Shown: positions 33,525 through 43,266 of the stretch, piece after piece
Layout of the letters: every line of letters starts with the position of its first letter
Position numbering within the stretch: the stretch's first letter is position 1
Assembly (NCBI GenBank): GCA_029948255.1
Contig: JALIZF010001764.1
Span: 186,001-250,000 of the forward strand
Reading direction: 5' to 3'
Source of the DNA: Telmatactis stephensoni
Lineage: Eukaryota; Cnidaria; Anthozoa; Actiniaria; Isophelliidae
Length of the DNA: 64,000 bases
Program-made: the position numbers and the translations under genes
The notes under the pieces: generated by a model
The model's input: only the letters and a program-made list of their open reading frames with translations
Database searches by the model: none
What the model was told of the DNA's origin: nothing

Positions 33525-35054
33525 ATGGCTGAAAACACCGTTGAAAATCCTAGTCCGGACGCCGAAATCGAGGAAAATTGTGAAAAGCTAACTCCATGGT
33601 CAACAGTTTTCGTGGAAGAATTCGAAATCCTATCAGAAGAAGAGTTAGCGAAAAGATTTGAGTCAGAAAAAGGAAAAGTTGGGCGACTCGAGATTACTGG
33701 CGACATCACTGAACCCGTCGAAAACGTTCTCAAGACTTTGAGCAATTTCTCCACACTTTGCTTGGCAATAGCTTCCCACTATGAAGCGAAAGGGAAATAC
33801 TTAAAGATTCTCAGCTCCGATTTAAGTGAAGAAATCGATGAAGTACGAAAAGAAAACGAAATCCAAATTCAAAACAATCAAGTGATCGTAAACGAACGGC
33901 GAGACAAGGATAGAAAGTTTGAAGATGAAAGAGAGTCGTTAAACAAGTGCATTAAACAAACTAAAGAGGATCTTGAAGCAACAAGGCAAAGAAATCTAGA
34001 GTTATGCGCCGATCTAAAAGAGAAAGAAACGGAAATTAAAGCCCTAGAGATGAAGATTAGACATTTATCAATTGCTGAAAGTGAAGTTGACACAGCTTCG
34101 CAGAATACTACTCGCACGAAGAAAGGCCTCCCGTCCGACTGGTCGAAAATTTGTAAAAATTTAACGCCATTCAACCCAGAGGTACGACCCAATGCTGGCA
34201 TTGAGGAATTCCTGGCAACCCTAAACAGCAGACTCAGCGTGAGAGAGCCCCCATATAGTGATGATGAAAAACTATCAATTCTGAAGATGGTAGTCGAAGG
34301 CTCTGCCAGTCTACAAATACAAAGTTATCCCACAGAGTTTCAGAACAACTTCCAGAGACTCTGCGAGCAGCTGGAGAGGGACTTTGGTAGGTTCTCCTGC
34401 CAAGAAGCAGCGATTGAAGCGATACGAGGAAAGGAAGGCAAACAAAAGCCAGCCGAAACACCAAGTGAGTTTCTTCGAAGATTACAACGACTGCTGAAGA
34501 AAGCTTTTGGAAGTAACTTCCAGGGAAGGAAAGATGTACAGTTGAGACTAGCCTTTGTTGATGGTCTCCAACCTCATATTCGTCAGCAGCTGGAAGCATT
34601 AGCAATCAATGACCTTGATGACCTCGTAGCAAAAGCAGAGATTTTTCATCACAAGAGATCACGACCCAAGGAATTCCAGATATGTGAGATGAGGAGCAGA
34701 CCCACCCTGAACCTAGAGGGAGAATACCGGTATCCAGACAGAAGGACCTGGTCAAAGCCCAAAGATGACTTCAAGAGGCAGAGGAAAGGTGATTGTTATC
34801 GCTGTGGAGAAGCAGGACACCACGCCAAAGAATGCCAGAATATATTGGATGGAAAAACATCAAGCAGACCCACCACAGGAAGCCCATCCACAATTTCTCA
34901 CAACCAGACTGATAAGCCTTCCACTACACAACCCAAGCAAAATGATTTCTTGGAGTATCTGAAGAAAGTCATTGAAGGATACGAGAGACAGACAGCAACT
35001 GCCGCTGAAGTACCCGTGAATCAACAGCAAAATCCAGTTCAATCTCAACAGTGA
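33525..35054 (+). CDS. gag: Ty3/gypsy Gag, 509 aa
   Basis: This is the structural capsid protein of the retrotransposon. The N-terminal 200 residues are acidic and rich in charged heptad-like helices (coiled coil). A capsid-like region follows (ETPSEFLRRLQRLLKKAFG around residue 315). A zinc knuckle CYRCGEAGHHAKEC (CX2CX4HX4C) lies at about residue 424, followed by a low-complexity Ser/Thr/Gln tail. I chose the ATG at 33525 as the first in-frame methionine. The frame ends at TGA 35052-35054, and pol continues in the same frame immediately after it. Confidence 0.9.
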   Translation: MAENTVENPSPDAEIEENCEKLTPWSTVFVEEFEILSEEELAKRFESEKGKVGRLEITGDITEPVENVLKTLSNFSTLCLAIASHYEAKGKYLKILSSDLSEEIDEVRKENEIQIQNNQVIVNERRDKDRKFEDERESLNKCIKQTKEDLEATRQRNLELCADLKEKETEIKALEMKIRHLSIAESEVDTASQNTTRTKKGLPSDWSKICKNLTPFNPEVRPNAGIEEFLATLNSRLSVREPPYSDDEKLSILKMVVEGSASLQIQSYPTEFQNNFQRLCEQLERDFGRFSCQEAAIEAIRGKEGKQKPAETPSEFLRRLQRLLKKAFGSNFQGRKDVQLRLAFVDGLQPHIRQQLEALAINDLDDLVAKAEIFHHKRSRPKEFQICEMRSRPTLNLEGEYRYPDRRTWSKPKDDFKRQRKGDCYRCGEAGHHAKECQNILDGKTSSRPTTGSPSTISHNQTDKPSTTQPKQNDFLEYLKKVIEGYERQTATAAEVPVNQQQNPVQSQQ

Positions 35055-38000
35055 TTTGAGTCAGTGGCCCCCGTAGTTAAAGATAAGCATTCTGAAACTG
35101 ATATGACACATGAGGAAAAGGACAAGACAAGCGATGGAGATGATCTGATGTCTGTTGAAGTCAACTCTGATATGGAAGGTAAATTGATGTCTAGTAATGA
35201 TGAATCTAGTGGTGATGACATAGATAGTGGAAAGCTTGAGAGAACACTGTCTGTTGATGAGAGACTGCCAGAGACAATCCATGCTAGAAGTTTACAAGTA
35301 GACGAGTTGAGTGAGAGAGACATTGATCCCCTGCAAGAAAGAATTGAAAATGACTGTGTGTCTGATGACATTTTGGGAGCTTTGATTTTCCCACGGGAAG
35401 GGGGCTGTCCTCATTTCGCTGTTACCATAGAAACGAGCATTGATGTGATAACACTGTTGGACTTGGGAGCAGAGGCCACTGTCATAACCAAGGAATTATT
35501 TGAACAGTTATTACTGAGCAACCCAGGCTTACAGTTGATTGATGGGTGTGCTAAGATGTACAACGCAAGTAATGGAAGAGTCAAAACATATGGAAGATGT
35601 TGGCTGAACTTGAAATTTGGAACTAGGGTGATCAGGCACCCAGTTTATGTCTGTGATATTAGTAGCCCAATGCTGATTGGTGCTGATGTTCTGTGGAGAT
35701 TATCTTGTGTCATTGATTTAGTCAATGGAGTTCTGAGAAGTTGTACAAAGGAAGTGACACCCTTCGCTCAAGGCTGGAAAGGAGTAAACACTGTTCAGGT
35801 AACACCCCAGGTGTGTGATGTTGAAGTACTAGAGACGGTGACTGTCCCTAAGTTAACAGATGCACAGCGCGTTAAGATGCGAGTAGCAAAGAATCAAGAT
35901 ATTGATGGAAAAGATGGAACAGTGCATGCATCAGCAAGTCTGCTTGCATTAGGACTTGAAGTTGTTGACTGTATTGTTTCAACAAATAGACCATGGTTCT
36001 GGATTTATGTTAGAAATGTACAATATAAAGATATTGTTCTGCAAAGAGGGAAGAGGATTGGCAAAGTGATTGCTCTAGATGCGCCAACCTTTGACACTGG
36101 TATATTAGTTATCGGAGACAAGCTACCAGGAGCTACAGTGATTTCACCTGACGACACTGAAAGTACACCTGAATGGTTGAAAGCAAACAATGACACTGGC
36201 ACATTTCACATTAAGAGATTAGAATTTCAAGACAGACCATTGAGGAGCGAGGAAATTGATTGTTGCTTTGCAGAACCAACTGGATTAACAGTGAAGTTGA
36301 AAGGTCTGGAGTTGACCGAAAAGGAGAGAGGGAATGTTGTTAACCAGTCTGAACACTATGATGGGGAAGTAGAGAAAGCTGAAGAGCAGATGGAAATTGG
36401 CGTGAGCTCAGTAGGGGAAGTGAACATAGAAGAACAGATAAAGGATGCAGTAGGGAAAGCTGAAGCAGCAGATGAAGTACAGAAAGAACAGTTGTTAAAG
36501 TTGTTGTCAGAGTTCAAAGGGATATTCACCAAAGGCAAAAATGATGTTGGTATCACCACTCTTCATGAAGCTGAAATCCCCATTAACAATGCAGGTGAGC
36601 CCATCTATACTAAACAATACAAAATACCATGGGCTGCATATGACAACTTGAAAGATATAGTTGCTGAACTTGAATCAAATGGAATTATTCGCCCATGCAA
36701 CAGTACATATAATTCCCCAGTATGGCCTGTCCTAAAGTCTAATGGGACATGGAGGATGTGCATAGACTTTAGAAATCTGAACCGTAAAGTACCTATATCG
36801 AGATGGCCAATGGGAGACATTGACTATTCCCTGTCCCGTTTGAAAAAGTCTGCATTTTTCTCAACTCTTGATGTTGCTAATGGCTTCTGGACAATACCAG
36901 TTAATGAAAAAGATCAGCATAAATTAGCATTTACATTTGATGATGCGCAGTATACATGGACTCGGTTGCCATTTGGCTATGTGAACAGCCCTGCTGAATG
37001 GAACATCTTCTTGCACAAGGTATTACCAGATGTACGTGATAGACACCTGTCATTGTTCGTTGATGATGTCCTAGCCAATAGTGATGACTGGGACGAACAC
37101 TTAAGTCAGTTAAGATATGTATTTGAACAGTTTGCGAAGGCCGGTGTCAAAGTTCCCCTTCGTAAATGCCACTTTGCAAGATCGTCAGTTGATTACTTAG
37201 GGTACCGTCTGTCTTCAGAAGGAATTTCACCACAGACAAAGAAAACTCAGGTTATTCAGAACATACAAGACCCAAAGAATCAGACTCAGCTTCGTAGCAT
37301 TCTAGGAACACTTAATTTCTATCGAAGGTTTATCAAGGACTATGCAAAAATCGCTGAACCACTTACAAAGCTTCTTCGCAAAGATGTGGAATGGAGATTT
37401 GGAAACGCTGAACATATAGCATTACAAGAACTTAAATCACAACTTTGTCAAGCACCTGTACTTGGTTACCCACAATTCTTTGCAGGAGCTGAGTTTATTG
37501 TTGAAACAACATGTTCTGACAATGCCATGAGTGCTGTACTCTCACAAATTCAAGATGGTTCACCCAGAGTGATATCATATGCTAGCAAAAGTTTGTCACC
37601 TGCAGAAAAACGTTATGGTGAGTGTGAGAAACATTGTTTTACAGCCACATGGGCTATTTTGTATTTCAAACCTTACTTGTGTGGTCACCATGCCATTGTT
37701 AAAACCTCACACCACCCAGTAACATTCCTAGCAAACAAGAATAGTGAATTGTCTACTCGCGTCGGTAAATGGGCCCTTGTGCTACAGAGCCAGTCATTGG
37801 AAGTACAGTATAAGAAAAATTCTAATATGAAACATGTTGAAGGTTTAGCAAGTTTGCATGACTGTAGTACTGAATGCAGCAACTTGGACAGCAATGATGT
37901 AAATATAGAAAGACACTTCAAATGGGATTCAGAACTTTGCACAAGCATGGAGTGTGTATATGCTGATGGTTGCTCATTTACTGATGTAAATCAAGAAACT

Positions 38001-40100
38001 AAAGCTGGTGCTGGAGTATACTGGCCCAAAGAAGATTACAACAAGTACAGCCAAGGATATCTACTTGGTAAGCAAACTTCACAATACGCTGAATTAGCTG
38101 CTGCTTTGATTGCTTTAACACAAGCTATTGACCTGAATCTCAGTGAAGTAGTTTTATGTACTGACTCTGAATATGTTGTAAAAACTTTCCTGGAATATCT
38201 ACCAAGATGGAAAAACTCTGGGATGTTGAACAGTAAAGGAAAGCATGTGAAGAATTCAAATATTATCTCAGCTATTGATTCATTGATTAATACATCGGGT
38301 ATTGATGTCTACTGGAAAAAGGTGAAAGGTCATTCACAAAAGAGTGGGCCTGATAAGTACGGTAATGATCATGCTGACAGTCTTGCTAAAGATGGAGCTG
38401 AAAATGGACTGGAGTGGGAACTGGACCCTCACCTCATTCCAGAGGGTGCTCAGTATGTCAGGACTGTAACAACAAACCAAAATCAAAGTCTGGACGATCA
38501 AATGACTGAGGATGATCCAATCTCAAACTCACATGTAACATACAGCTTCTATCCTGAGGAACCTAGTGATGACCTTGTACAAGCGCAGGACAGTGATTCT
38601 GACCTTGGCCCTTTGAAACAGTTGTTAGAGGGTAAGGTAATGGAACTGTCAGATGAAAATCTGAAGAACAATAGAGAATTACGGTTGATGTACAACAGAA
38701 AGAAATCCTTCACAGTTGAAAAAGGATTATTGATGTTTATGAAAGATCAAGAGGGTTGTATTTTGAAGTATGTTGTGATACCAAAATCGTATCGTGATTT
38801 GTTTATTTGGTATATTCATGATCACCCAACATCAGGACATAGGGGTATTGACATTACTTACAAGATTGCAGCTCAATCAGCTTTCTGGATAAACATGTAC
38901 AAAGACATTAAGAACTATGTTGAACGCTGTGTTATATGTTGTCGTCATCTACCTAAGAGATGTCTTTACAAGGCACCACTACGACCACGGCTTACGTCGT
39001 CACCTTGGAGTCATGTTATGATAGACTTTGTTGGACCGTTGGTTAAAAGTTCCAGAGGCAACCAGTACTGTTTAGTTCTTGTTGACTTATTTTCTAAATA
39101 TGTGGAAGCACTCCCTACTCACAATATGGAGGCAGGGACTGTAGCAAAAATGCTAGTACATCATGTTTTCAGTAGGTGGGGACTACCTACCAAACTTTCA
39201 TCAGATCAAGGGACTCATTTTACAGCCAAAATTGTTCAAGAACTCTGTAAAATGCTCGAAATCAAACAAAACTTCCATATATCATGGCACCCTGAGTCAG
39301 GGGGAGCTGTAGAAAGAACCAACAAGACCATTATGGAAGTACTGAAGAAATATGTGAAAGGAACAGGCAAAGATTGGGACTTACACCTTCCACTTGTGTT
39401 AATGGCCCTGCGATCAACTCCTCACAGTACAACTAATGTCTCACCACATGAAGTGATGACAGGACGGCGGATGACACTCCCTCATCACCTAGTCTTCGCT
39501 TATCCAGAAGCAGCCGGTGGACACGATTCAGAATACTCATATGTAACTGAGTTGCAAGAAAACCTCAGGCATACATTTGCATTTGTGAGGGAAAATCTTG
39601 AATCAGCTGCCAAGGTCAATAAGAACATTTATGACAGAAGAGCTACTGCAAAAGAGTACAACATTAGTGATAAAGTGTTCTACTTCCAGTTTGCCAACAT
39701 GAAGAAGAAAAGGAAAAAGTTCCTCACTTGCTGGAGCGGACCCTACAAAATCACAGATAAAGCCTCCTCAGTTACATACCAAATCAATGTCAATGGTAAG
39801 AAGAAGTGGGTCCACACCAATCAACTGAGACCGTACTTTGGACCAGCCCCACAGCATAGTACAAGTCCTTGTAGTACAGAAACATCAGCTATTTCAAGTG
39901 TACCATCATTAACCACAGATGACACTGAGGACAAAGAGGTAGAAGAACCCATGCAGAATGATGATCAAGACAGCCAAACAGTTGAGCCAACGCAAGAAGA
40001 ACCTATCAGCAGTAAACAGAAGACTAAGAAGACCAGAGAAGGCCACATCGACCAAGGAAATATCATCCAAGCAAGAACCAGGAGTGCACATAAGAAATGA
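35055..40100 (+). CDS. pol: Ty3/gypsy Pol: protease, RT, two RNase H regions, integrase
   Basis: The open frame follows the gag TGA without frame change; the first ATG is at 35103. The protease motif near 35460 reads LLDLGAEATVI, with Leu where Ser/Thr is usual. Reverse transcriptase (about 36610-37290) has WRMCIDFRNLN, FSTLDVANGFW, RLPFGYVNSPAEWN and LFVDDVL. The first RNase H (about 37430-37870) has lost its acidic residues: TTCSDN for TDAS, TSHHP for TDHK, and no Asp in the final HVEGLAS. A second, complete RNase H (about 37950-38410) has YADGCSF, QYAELAA, CTDSEYVV and GNDHADSLAK. Integrase has the HHCC zinc site (38800-38945), a D-D-E triad in MIDFVGP, SSDQGTHF and PESGGAVERTN, and a GPYKI module. 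No envelope gene follows. Confidence 0.95.
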   Translation, partial: FESVAPVVKDKHSETDMTHEEKDKTSDGDDLMSVEVNSDMEGKLMSSNDESSGDDIDSGKLERTLSVDERLPETIHARSLQVDELSERDIDPLQERIENDCVSDDILGALIFPREGGCPHFAVTIETSIDVITLLDLGAEATVITKELFEQLLLSNPGLQLIDGCAKMYNASNGRVKTYGRCWLNLKFGTRVIRHPVYVCDISSPMLIGADVLWRLSCVIDLVNGVLRSCTKEVTPFAQGWKGVNTVQVTPQVCDVEVLETVTVPKLTDAQRVKMRVAKNQDIDGKDGTVHASASLLALGLEVVDCIVSTNRPWFWIYVRNVQYKDIVLQRGKRIGKVIALDAPTFDTGILVIGDKLPGATVISPDDTESTPEWLKANNDTGTFHIKRLEFQDRPLRSEEIDCCFAEPTGLTVKLKGLELTEKERGNVVNQSEHYDGEVEKAEEQMEIGVSSVGEVNIEEQIKDAVGKAEAADEVQKEQLLKLLSEFKGIFTKGKNDVGITTLHEAEIPINNAGEPIYTKQYKIPWAAYDNLKDIVAELESNGIIRPCNSTYNSPVWPVLKSNGTWRMCIDFRNLNRKVPISRWPMGDIDYSLSRLKKSAFFSTLDVANGFWTIPVNEKDQHKLAFTFDDAQYTWTRLPFGYVNSPAEWNIFLHKVLPDVRDRHLSLFVDDVLANSDDWDEHLSQLRYVFEQFAKAGVKVPLRKCHFARSSVDYLGYRLSSEGISPQTKKTQVIQNIQDPKNQTQLRSILGTLNFYRRFIKDYAKIAEPLTKLLRKDVEWRFGNAEHIALQELKSQLCQAPVLGYPQFFAGAEFIVETTCSDNAMSAVLSQIQDGSPRVISYASKSLSPAEKRYGECEKHCFTATWAILYFKPYLCGHHAIVKTSHHPVTFLANKNSELSTRVGKWALVLQSQSLEVQYKKNSNMKHVEGLASLHDCSTECSNLDSNDVNIERHFKWDSELCTSMECVYADGCSFTDVNQETKAGAGVYWPKEDYNKYSQGYLLGKQTSQYAELAAALIALTQAIDLNLSEVVLCTDSEYVVKTFLEYLPRWKNSGMLNSKGKHVKNSNIISAIDSLINTSGIDVYWKKVKGHSQKSGPDKYGNDHADSLAKDGAENGLEWELDPHLIPEGAQYVRTVTTNQNQSLDDQMTEDDPISNSHVTYSFYPEEPSDDLVQAQDSDSDLGPLKQLLEGKVMELSDENLKNNRELRLMYNRKKSFTVEKGLLMFMKDQEGCILKYVVIPKSYRDLFIWYIHDHPTSGHRGIDITYKIAAQSAFWINMYKDIKNYVERCVICCRHLPKRCLYKAPLRPRLTSSPWSHVMIDFVGPLVKSSRGNQYCLVLVDLFSKYVEALPTHNMEAGTVAKMLVHHVFSRWGLPTKLSSDQGTHFTAKIVQELCKMLEIKQNFHISWHPESGGAVERTNKTIMEVLKKYVKGTGKDWDLHLPLVLMALRSTPHSTTNVSPHEVMTGRRMTLPHHLVFAYPEAAGGHDSEYSYVTELQENLRHTFAFVRENLESAAKVNKNIYDRRATAKEYNISDKVFYFQFANMKKKRKKFLTCWSGPYKITDKASSVTYQINVNGKKKWVHTNQLRPYFGPAPQHSTSPCSTETSAISSVPSLTTDDTEDKEVEEPMQNDDQDSQTVEPTQEEPISSKQKTKKTREGHIDQGNIIQARTRSAHKK

Positions 40101-40252
40101 AAGAAACACTTGAACTTTTATAAGCAGCTTTATTTGAACATTGACACTTGATACATTTCATGTTACTGTTTTTACATTTTGTTATTAGTTCTCAACTGTA
40201 TAAGTGGAAGGAACACACAGGGGAGGACCCCATAGAGTTCCTTCAGAGGGAT

Positions 40253-40395
40253 TGTAACAGTGATGCTTTGCATCAGAATGGTAGACCGGCATGCTTTGCG
40301 GCAGCGTGCTGGTGTGAGAGTGTTTTTACTGTGAGAATGTTTTGTTGGAATTTTGTGAGGATTAAAAAGTCTTCAAAGTTAGCAAATTCATTACA
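40253..40395 (+). repeat. 3' LTR (143 bp)
   Basis: Identical to the 5' LTR over most of its length, lacking 5 bp near the end. It is preceded by CCTTCAGAGGGAT, a short polypurine-like tract. Confidence 0.92.
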
Positions 40396-40423
40396 TTTAA
40401 TTTAGCACGGAATTAGAATAGGG

Positions 40424-40930
40424 TTGCCACTTCCACGTAAACGTTTTAATTACAACGCCTAGCTTTCGAACAAAGTGTCGTCCATCTTCAGGAAAATGTT
40501 ACAATCATTACAATTGAATAGCGCGAGAGATGTTCATATTGTTATGGCAATAACTTGCCCGGGCTAGAATGGGATGCTAACTAGGAATCTAGAATTTACA
40601 CGGAGAAAATAGAAAAAGAATAATAACAATAATATAAATAGATTAACACAAATAAATACACTTAAATAATTAATTGGATAAAAAAACACTAACACTAAAT
40701 TGAAAAGCTATAGCAGACCAACATCAGCTGAATTCAGTTGTTGCCAATTAGCCAAACCTGCTTTAACAATGAGAATCAAATTAGCGATAGTAGACGTTTC
40801 GATGCTAGCATCATTTTCAAGACAATTTCAGTGATGTGCTCAAGTGAACTTAAATAAGGAAAAGCGACGAAACGTCGACTATCGCTAACTTTGATTTTCA
40901 TCGCCGGTATAAAAACTATTAGCAAAACCA
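40424..40930 (-). mobile_element. Candidate Penelope-like remnants with hammerhead-like motifs
   Basis: The minus strand reads CCTGAAGATGGACGAC then GTTCGAAAGC near 40490, and GATGCTAGCATCGAAACGTC near 40810. Both have the short hairpin followed by GAAA that resembles the hammerhead cores of Penelope-like elements. 40770-40815 and 40865-40905 form an inverted pair around GACGTTTCG. No reverse transcriptase is present. The call is tentative. Confidence 0.35.
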
Positions 40931-42560
40931 CTGCTTTAACAAATAACACTTTTATTTTATTTTAATCCAGTTAAGAACAGAATTACAAGATAAAATTCTA
41001 ATTGTCTAACCCAAGCAGTGCATTGTTGTTATTGCTTTTAATGTTAGAGAGCATTGTCGTTAATATTGAAAAGATTTTTGAGTACGATATATTGTATGTA
41101 TTGCAGATTAGATTAGCTTCCTTGCTCGCTCGCTTCAGGCTCGCTCGCTCCGCTAGTTATGCGTCAGTTCCACAGGTTTTCTTGCGATTCTAAAGCTAAG
41201 AGTGCGTCTGTAATTTCTAGTGAGTTACCTTAATCACTCAGGTACAGCATAAGAAGTTAAAAGACAAGGGAGATTGCAAATAGACCCAATTCACTCGCTT
41301 AGGCTGTAGAGAGGGAAAATGTTGTACTCTATGAGTCTAATTTCCAACCCGTATTAATTTTTTTTCATAGTATAGAAAATGTTAGTTAATATAAATATGA
41401 TCGTGATGCGTTCTTATAGTTCGATTGCACATGGAATTTAAGTTATACTTGTGTAAAAAAGCAATTTAACACTCTTAAGATACTGCCGGATCTAAAGGGA
41501 TGTCTCACACTTACGTGATATCGATCTATTTTAGTTTAGCTGCAACTACACGAAAGTTCGTAATAGGAACATAGTTTATATAAAAAGCGGTTTGAAAAAT
41601 CTCAGATTATCATCTTGAGAGTGTACCAGAGTGTTTTACACAAGCATAGCTTGTACACATTCCATATGCAATCGAAATATTATTGTTATCATCATCTTTA
41701 TTTGTATACCATCGGGGCACGTAGATACATGTAGGTTATTATAGGAGATTTTACAAAATATCAAAATAATTACAAAATATATAACAAGGTGTGTCATTTA
41801 TAAGGATTATTATATAACAATCATTACAAAAATACATTTACGTACTATACTAATTGTGGAATTGAATAAAATGTGGAAAGTCAAAGTAAGAAAGCAGAAG
41901 TGTAATCTATTCCCCGATGACAAGGCAATACAAAAAGAAGCCGCGGGCTTATACTTTTGAACTGCCTAGTTAAATAGGCTAGCTAGTGTATATATTAAAA
42001 GCAGGTCGATTGGGAAAAATGAGGTTTAGGAAATTAAATAAATAAAGTAAATACTTATGAAAGAAAATAACAATGACAGCCATATTTATTGTCCATGTAT
42101 GATGGTGAGAAATATAAAATTTATACACAAATAATTATGACATGGAGTTTATTATAGAATGCATCATGATCGAATCCATAACATTTTCAACAGTGACGTG
42201 AAAAATCTAATAATATAAGACTATACTCGAAAACTGTTTTTGATTTAGCTCCCAGAAAATGAATGTGAATATAAGATGCTTGTAATTTTAAAAGCAGCCT
42301 TCTTAACTAAGACCGTGCATATCGTTTTTCAAAATGTGCTTAGTATCGAACCTCGATAATTAGCCTCCATTTGTGCTAACATGCTTTAATTTTTGTCGTG
42401 AGGACTACACCCAAATAGACCACAAAAAGGCACCAACTAGAATCTCTTGCATAAATACTTGCGACCACAAAGGAAAAAGTGAAGAAGGAAGGTTAGACCG
42501 CAAAAATCCTCCAGAGACCCTTTTGATGTTCATCGTTTTTCAAAGTGTGCTTAGTACCGA
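40931..42560. other. No gene seen; LINE-like 3' tail on minus strand
   Basis: On the minus strand 41790-41690 reads ACGTGCCCCGATGGTATACA then AATAAAGATGATGATAACAA, the look of a LINE 3' end with a short repeat tail. The rest is AT-rich without recognised features. The blocks near 42330 and 42520 are similar to each other (TTTTTCAAARTGTGCTTAG). Confidence 0.45.
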
Positions 42561-43266
42561 GCTTCGATAGGCTTCCTTTTGTACTAACATGCCTCATATA
42601 CTGACAATTTTCCCTTCATGCATCTGAAATATATTCACGTGATGGCCAATGCCTTCCTGAATTACGGTAATAAATGTAAATATAGCATTAAACGGTGCTT
42701 ATATGATGGCTATAGTATACGGGTGTCCATTTTCATATACACTGTCAGCAGAGCATTAAGTAATGTATAAAGAACGAGAGAGCGCGTTTAATCGGTGGAT
42801 AAAGATCTTTAGACCCGATATAGCACGCTCTCGAGTTCTCTATATATTACTTATCAAACGTCTAGTTATCAATTATCATATTTGACCAGAATTTTCTAAG
42901 TTTGACTATTTTTGGCTAAGAAAATCCAAGTTGAAGTTTATGCAAATGAACAAAAATCTTTATCCGATATAAAGATCTACGTTACGGTACGTGGTGATTT
43001 CCATTGTGTTTTCTAATGAATTATTAATGAGTTTGATAATACTGAATAAAACTGTAAAGTTACAAAAAAAATTGTACATGCACCAAAATTGGTTTGCACT
43101 AACGTCAGCCGGTAGGCTATCCTATCATTGGGATTCCTGTGGCAGCGATGCGCTATTAACGAAACTATTACAGAAACAAAACAATGAACTGAAAGACAGT
43201 CACCGAAAAAATAGACATATTGGCACAACTTGGTACTGGTCATATACATGCATAAAAGCATGATCT
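42561..43266. other. Gene C 3' flank, paralogous to gene D 3' flank
   Basis: GTGATGGCCAATGCCTTCCT at 42641 and what follows match 55986 onward downstream of gene D. A palindrome (42758-42850, AAAGAACGAGAGAGCGCG with its complement) interrupts the C version only. Confidence 0.6.

Larger units (their letters stand above)
33229..40399 (+). mobile_element. Complete Ty3/gypsy LTR retrotransposon with TTTA target duplication
   Basis: The element proper is 33233-40395 (7163 bp). It is flanked by TTTA at 33229-33232 and 40396-40399, has LTRs of 148 and 143 bp starting TGTAACAG and ending ATTACA, then gag and pol. The pol order protease, reverse transcriptase, RNase H, integrase is that of Ty3/gypsy. 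No envelope frame is present. It sits between genes B and C. The near-identical LTRs and open pol suggest a recent insertion. Confidence 0.95.

Noticed and set aside
33233..40395. Endogenous retrovirus with envelope
   Set aside because: No envelope-like frame lies between pol and the 3' LTR; the element is an LTR retrotransposon.
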